Positions 8,209-9,983 of a stretch of 9,983 nt of DNA are shown in pieces. The first letter of the stretch is position 1. Every line of letters begins with the position of its first letter. The translations under genes were made by a program, and so were the position numbers. The notes under the pieces are model-generated. The model ran no database searches. It was not told the origin of the DNA and saw only the letters and a list, made by a program, of their open reading frames with translations. Origin of the DNA: an uncultured Clostridia bacterium (GTDB lineage Bacteria > Bacillota > Clostridia > Christensenellales > Aristaeellaceae); NCBI GenBank assembly GCA_934615145.1, contig CAKTTM010000049.1, positions 1-9,983 on the forward strand. Direction: 5' to 3'.

Positions 8209-9315
8209 TTAGTCCACCCCCAGCCAGTCCAAATCCCGGTTGTACACCATGTTGACGAAGGTTCGGTAAGCGCTGGTGTTATCCTCCGTTGTACTGAAGG
8301 GAATGATCAAACTGCGGCGGGCTTGGGTGCCGGGGATGATCTGCATCTCCCCCAGGCTGAGGCCTTGGCTGTCGAGCAGGGCCGTCAGGGGCTGACCGCT
8401 GCTGCGCAGTTGGGCCTGCGCGATCTGGGCGCTCAGGCTGTCTTTGGCCTGGCGGGCGGCGGCCTCGTCGGGCAGGGCCAGGGCGATCAACACCTGCTGG
8501 CTGCCGGCCTCAAAGACCTGGGCGATGGCCAGCGCGCTGTAGGGCTGCTGTTCCATCCCCGCGGCCTCCGGCCGCATCAGCAGCAGCTGGGTCAGCGCCT
8601 GGTCTTTCGGCGTCAGGGCCGCCAGCAGCGCCATCAGCGGGGCGTCGTCGGCAAGCGGCGTGGTCTGCCCGGCCGCCAGCGCGCGGAAGAGATCGCCATC
8701 GGGTGAGGACAGTAGCAAGTCGTCTGTGATCATCACCGGGAAGCTGCGGCCCAGGTCGCCGCCAAAGATGAAGCCCAGATCGCGCCGGTCAAAGTCCACA
8801 ACTGGGCCGCTGTCAAAGTCGCCCTGCCAGCTCCACTGCTCGGGCTCCCCCTCGGCCTGCAGATAGCCCCGCCTGGTCAGCGCCAGGCGCAGCAGGGCCT
8901 GATTGATATCGCCCTGCAGCCACAGCTGCTGGCTGGGCGGCTGCCCGGCTTCGATGGCGCGCTCGATCTGGAACAGGTCGATGCCCGATGAGGCCAGTAT
9001 GTCACCTGCCATCATCAGGTACATGCGGATGACCGCTGGGCCGGTCATGACAGCGCTCATGGCGCGCAGCAGCGGCTGCTCCTCCCCCTTGTCGCGCAGC
9101 GCCTGGAAGGCCGCCACATCGGCGGGCGCGGTGAGGCCGGGCGTATGGGCAAAGAGCAGGGCATAGTCGGCGTAGCTAAGCCACCCTGCCTCCAGGGCGC
9201 TGGCCGGCAGGGCGCCTATCATGGCCTCCTGGGGCGTCTGTGGCTTGTCAGCCAGGGCGGGCGTCATGGCAAAGGCCAGGCTCAGGCAGAGCAGCAGGCC
9301 GAGGATACTCTTCAT
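8209..9315 (-). CDS. Exported protein of unknown function
   Basis: I do not recognise this 368-residue family. A clear signal peptide (1-22, basic Lys2, hydrophobic core, ALA before Asp23) and no lipobox suggest release or loose wall attachment. A hydrophobic stretch at 96-107 (IRMYLMMAGDIL) is too short to be a sure membrane helix. The body is acidic and rich in Ala, Leu and Gln. Readable landmarks are LWLQGDINQALLRLALTRRGY (split at 131-151), WSWQGDFDSGPVVDFDRRDLG (161-181, several Asp) and ITDDLLLSSP (196-205). The pattern of a GD-type strand, a GY strand and a WxW segment suggests a folded alpha/beta domain. The start is the ATG at 9315-9313, just after AAAGGAG. The reading frame stays open to 9729 upstream, but that part overlaps the ABC gene and lacks a ribosome site. 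Frame and codon use look genuine. Confidence 0.75.
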   Translation of the reverse strand: MKSILGLLLCLSLAFAMTPALADKPQTPQEAMIGALPASALEAGWLSYADYALLFAHTPGLTAPADVAAFQALRDKGEEQPLLRAMSAVMTGPAVIRMYLMMAGDILASSGIDLFQIERAIEAGQPPSQQLWLQGDINQALLRLALTRRGYLQAEGEPEQWSWQGDFDSGPVVDFDRRDLGFIFGGDLGRSFPVMITDDLLLSSPDGDLFRALAAGQTTPLADDAPLMALLAALTPKDQALTQLLLMRPEAAGMEQQPYSALAIAQVFEAGSQQVLIALALPDEAAARQAKDSLSAQIAQAQLRSSGQPLTALLDSQGLSLGEMQIIPGTQARRSLIIPFSTTEDNTSAYRTFVNMVYNRDLDWLGVD

Positions 9316-9379
9316 ATGGTCTCCTTTCGCTCCCCCGTGCGGCGAGGGAGGCATCGTGCAGGAAAGTGATGTTATTGGG

Positions 9380-9385
9380 ATTGTA
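9380..9385 (-). promoter_or_regulatory. Possible -10 box of the exported-protein gene
   Basis: On the minus strand TACAAT (9385-9380) is preceded by CGTG, the same CGTGTACAAT string found at the tpl promoter. The -35 region is poor: CGTTTA lies at 17 bp. The distance to the ATG is about 65 bp. Confidence 0.4.
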
Positions 9386-9471
9386 CACGCCCGCCGCGGC
9401 CATAAACGATGCCGCCTGGCATGTAAAATTCCTGTAAAGCCTTGCATAATATCCATAAAGCGCATGCATTG

Positions 9472-9480
9472 TGCTATAAT
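9472..9480 (+). promoter_or_regulatory. Extended -10 promoter of the ABC transporter gene
   Basis: TGCTATAAT (9472-9480) is a perfect extended -10 element, 31 bp before the ATG at 9512. The -35 position (TCCATA, 9452-9457) is poor, as is usual for extended -10 promoters. An AAGGAG site follows at 9500-9505. Confidence 0.7.
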
Positions 9481-9511
9481 CCCTTGGTAAACTATGGACA
9501 AGGAGTAGGCT

Positions 9512-9983
9512 ATGCAATTACAACTACGCGACATCACCAAGTCCTTTGGTGACAGGGAGATACTGCACGGCGTCAGCTTTGACGTGCAGTCCGGGCGCGC
9601 GATGGGCTTTCTGGGGCGCAATGGCGCCGGCAAGTCCACCACCATCCGCTGCCTGATGGATGTCTTCAAGCCCGACAGCGGCGAGTTTCTGATGGATGGC
9701 AAGCCCTTTGCGGTCAAGGACTGGCACATCGGCTACCTGCCCGAAGAGCGCGGCCTGTACTACAAGCACAATGTGCTTGACCAGCTGATCTATTTTGCCA
9801 TGCTGCGCGGCGCCAGCAAGCAGGATGCGCAGGCCACCGCCAACTATTGGGTGGAGTATTTTGAGCTGGCTGACTTTAAGAACAAGAAGCTGGAAACACT
9901 CTCCAAGGGCAACCAGCAAAAGATACAGATCGCCCAGGCCTTTTTGAATGACCCGGCCATATTGATATTGGACGAGCCCTTCT
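9512..9983 (+). CDS. ABC transporter ATP-binding protein (NatA-like), C-terminus cut off by window edge
   Basis: The ATPase half of an ABC transporter, acting on the inner side of the membrane, with 157 codons visible. Walker A is GRNGAGKST (35-43). The Q-loop region reads GYLPEERGLY (74-83), where Glu stands in the usual Gln area. This form is typical of the NatA/YhaQ sodium-efflux-like group. The ABC signature is LSKGNQQ (130-136), and Walker B with the catalytic Glu is ILILDEPF (150-157). A membrane permease gene (NatB-like) would be expected just downstream but lies outside. The substrate is unknown; sodium or drug efflux is an inference from the subgroup. The ATG follows AAGGAG (9500-9505). 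It is divergent from the exported-protein gene, so shared control of the two is possible. Confidence 0.93.
   Translation, partial: MQLQLRDITKSFGDREILHGVSFDVQSGRAMGFLGRNGAGKSTTIRCLMDVFKPDSGEFLMDGKPFAVKDWHIGYLPEERGLYYKHNVLDQLIYFAMLRGASKQDAQATANYWVEYFELADFKNKKLETLSKGNQQKIQIAQAFLNDPAILILDEPF

Noticed and set aside
9316..9729. N-terminal extension of the exported-protein frame up to 9729
   Set aside because: It would overlap the ABC gene on the other strand, has no ribosome site, and would bury a clear signal peptide that starts right after AAAGGAG at 9315.

Overview
The window looks like ordinary chromosomal DNA from a GC-rich anaerobic member of the Bacillota, most likely a high-GC lineage of Clostridia. 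The lineage is an inference from protein families and style. Strong AAGGAGG-type ribosome sites precede most genes, GTG and TTG starts occur, and promoters are sigma-A-like with 17-18 bp spacers. The families also fit: tyrosine phenol-lyase, thioredoxin-type ArsC, a PrsA-like lipoprotein foldase, a YkuD L,D-transpeptidase with a Cys/His tail, and a NatA-like ABC ATPase. Genes are closely packed. I see no mobile element, phage gene, rRNA, tRNA or CRISPR array.

Layout. Positions 1-1081 (minus) hold the first 360 codons of a tyrosine phenol-lyase cut by the window edge. A 218 bp divergent promoter region separates it from a small arsenate reductase (1300-1710, plus). A probable two-way terminator lies between arsC and a convergent membrane diguanylate cyclase (1778-2974, minus). 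A second divergent promoter region (2975-3184) then starts a plus-strand run: SAM methyltransferase (3185-3961), undecaprenyl-diphosphatase uppP (4016-4870) and a secreted L,D-transpeptidase (4888-6039), closed by a strong hairpin terminator at 6064-6094. A new promoter at 6105-6133 drives a PrsA-like foldase lipoprotein (6194-7555) and an alkyltransferase-like protein of the MGMT family (7592-8068). A GC-rich hairpin (8159-8190) separates these from a convergent secreted protein of unknown function (8209-9315, minus). A third divergent region (9316-9511) leads to the first 157 codons of an ABC transporter ATPase (9512-9983, plus), cut by the window edge.

How they fit together. The central block is about the cell envelope: UppP recycles the lipid carrier, the L,D-transpeptidase modifies peptidoglycan, and the PrsA-like lipoprotein probably helps exported proteins fold outside the membrane. 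The flanks are metabolic (tyrosine breakdown), stress-related (arsenate, possibly DNA alkylation) and signalling (c-di-GMP). I did not find a clearly new multi-gene system. The most unusual items are the parvulin domain split by a coiled coil and lacking its usual histidines, the MGMT-family protein with PYWR in place of the active-site PCHR, and the unassigned secreted protein.
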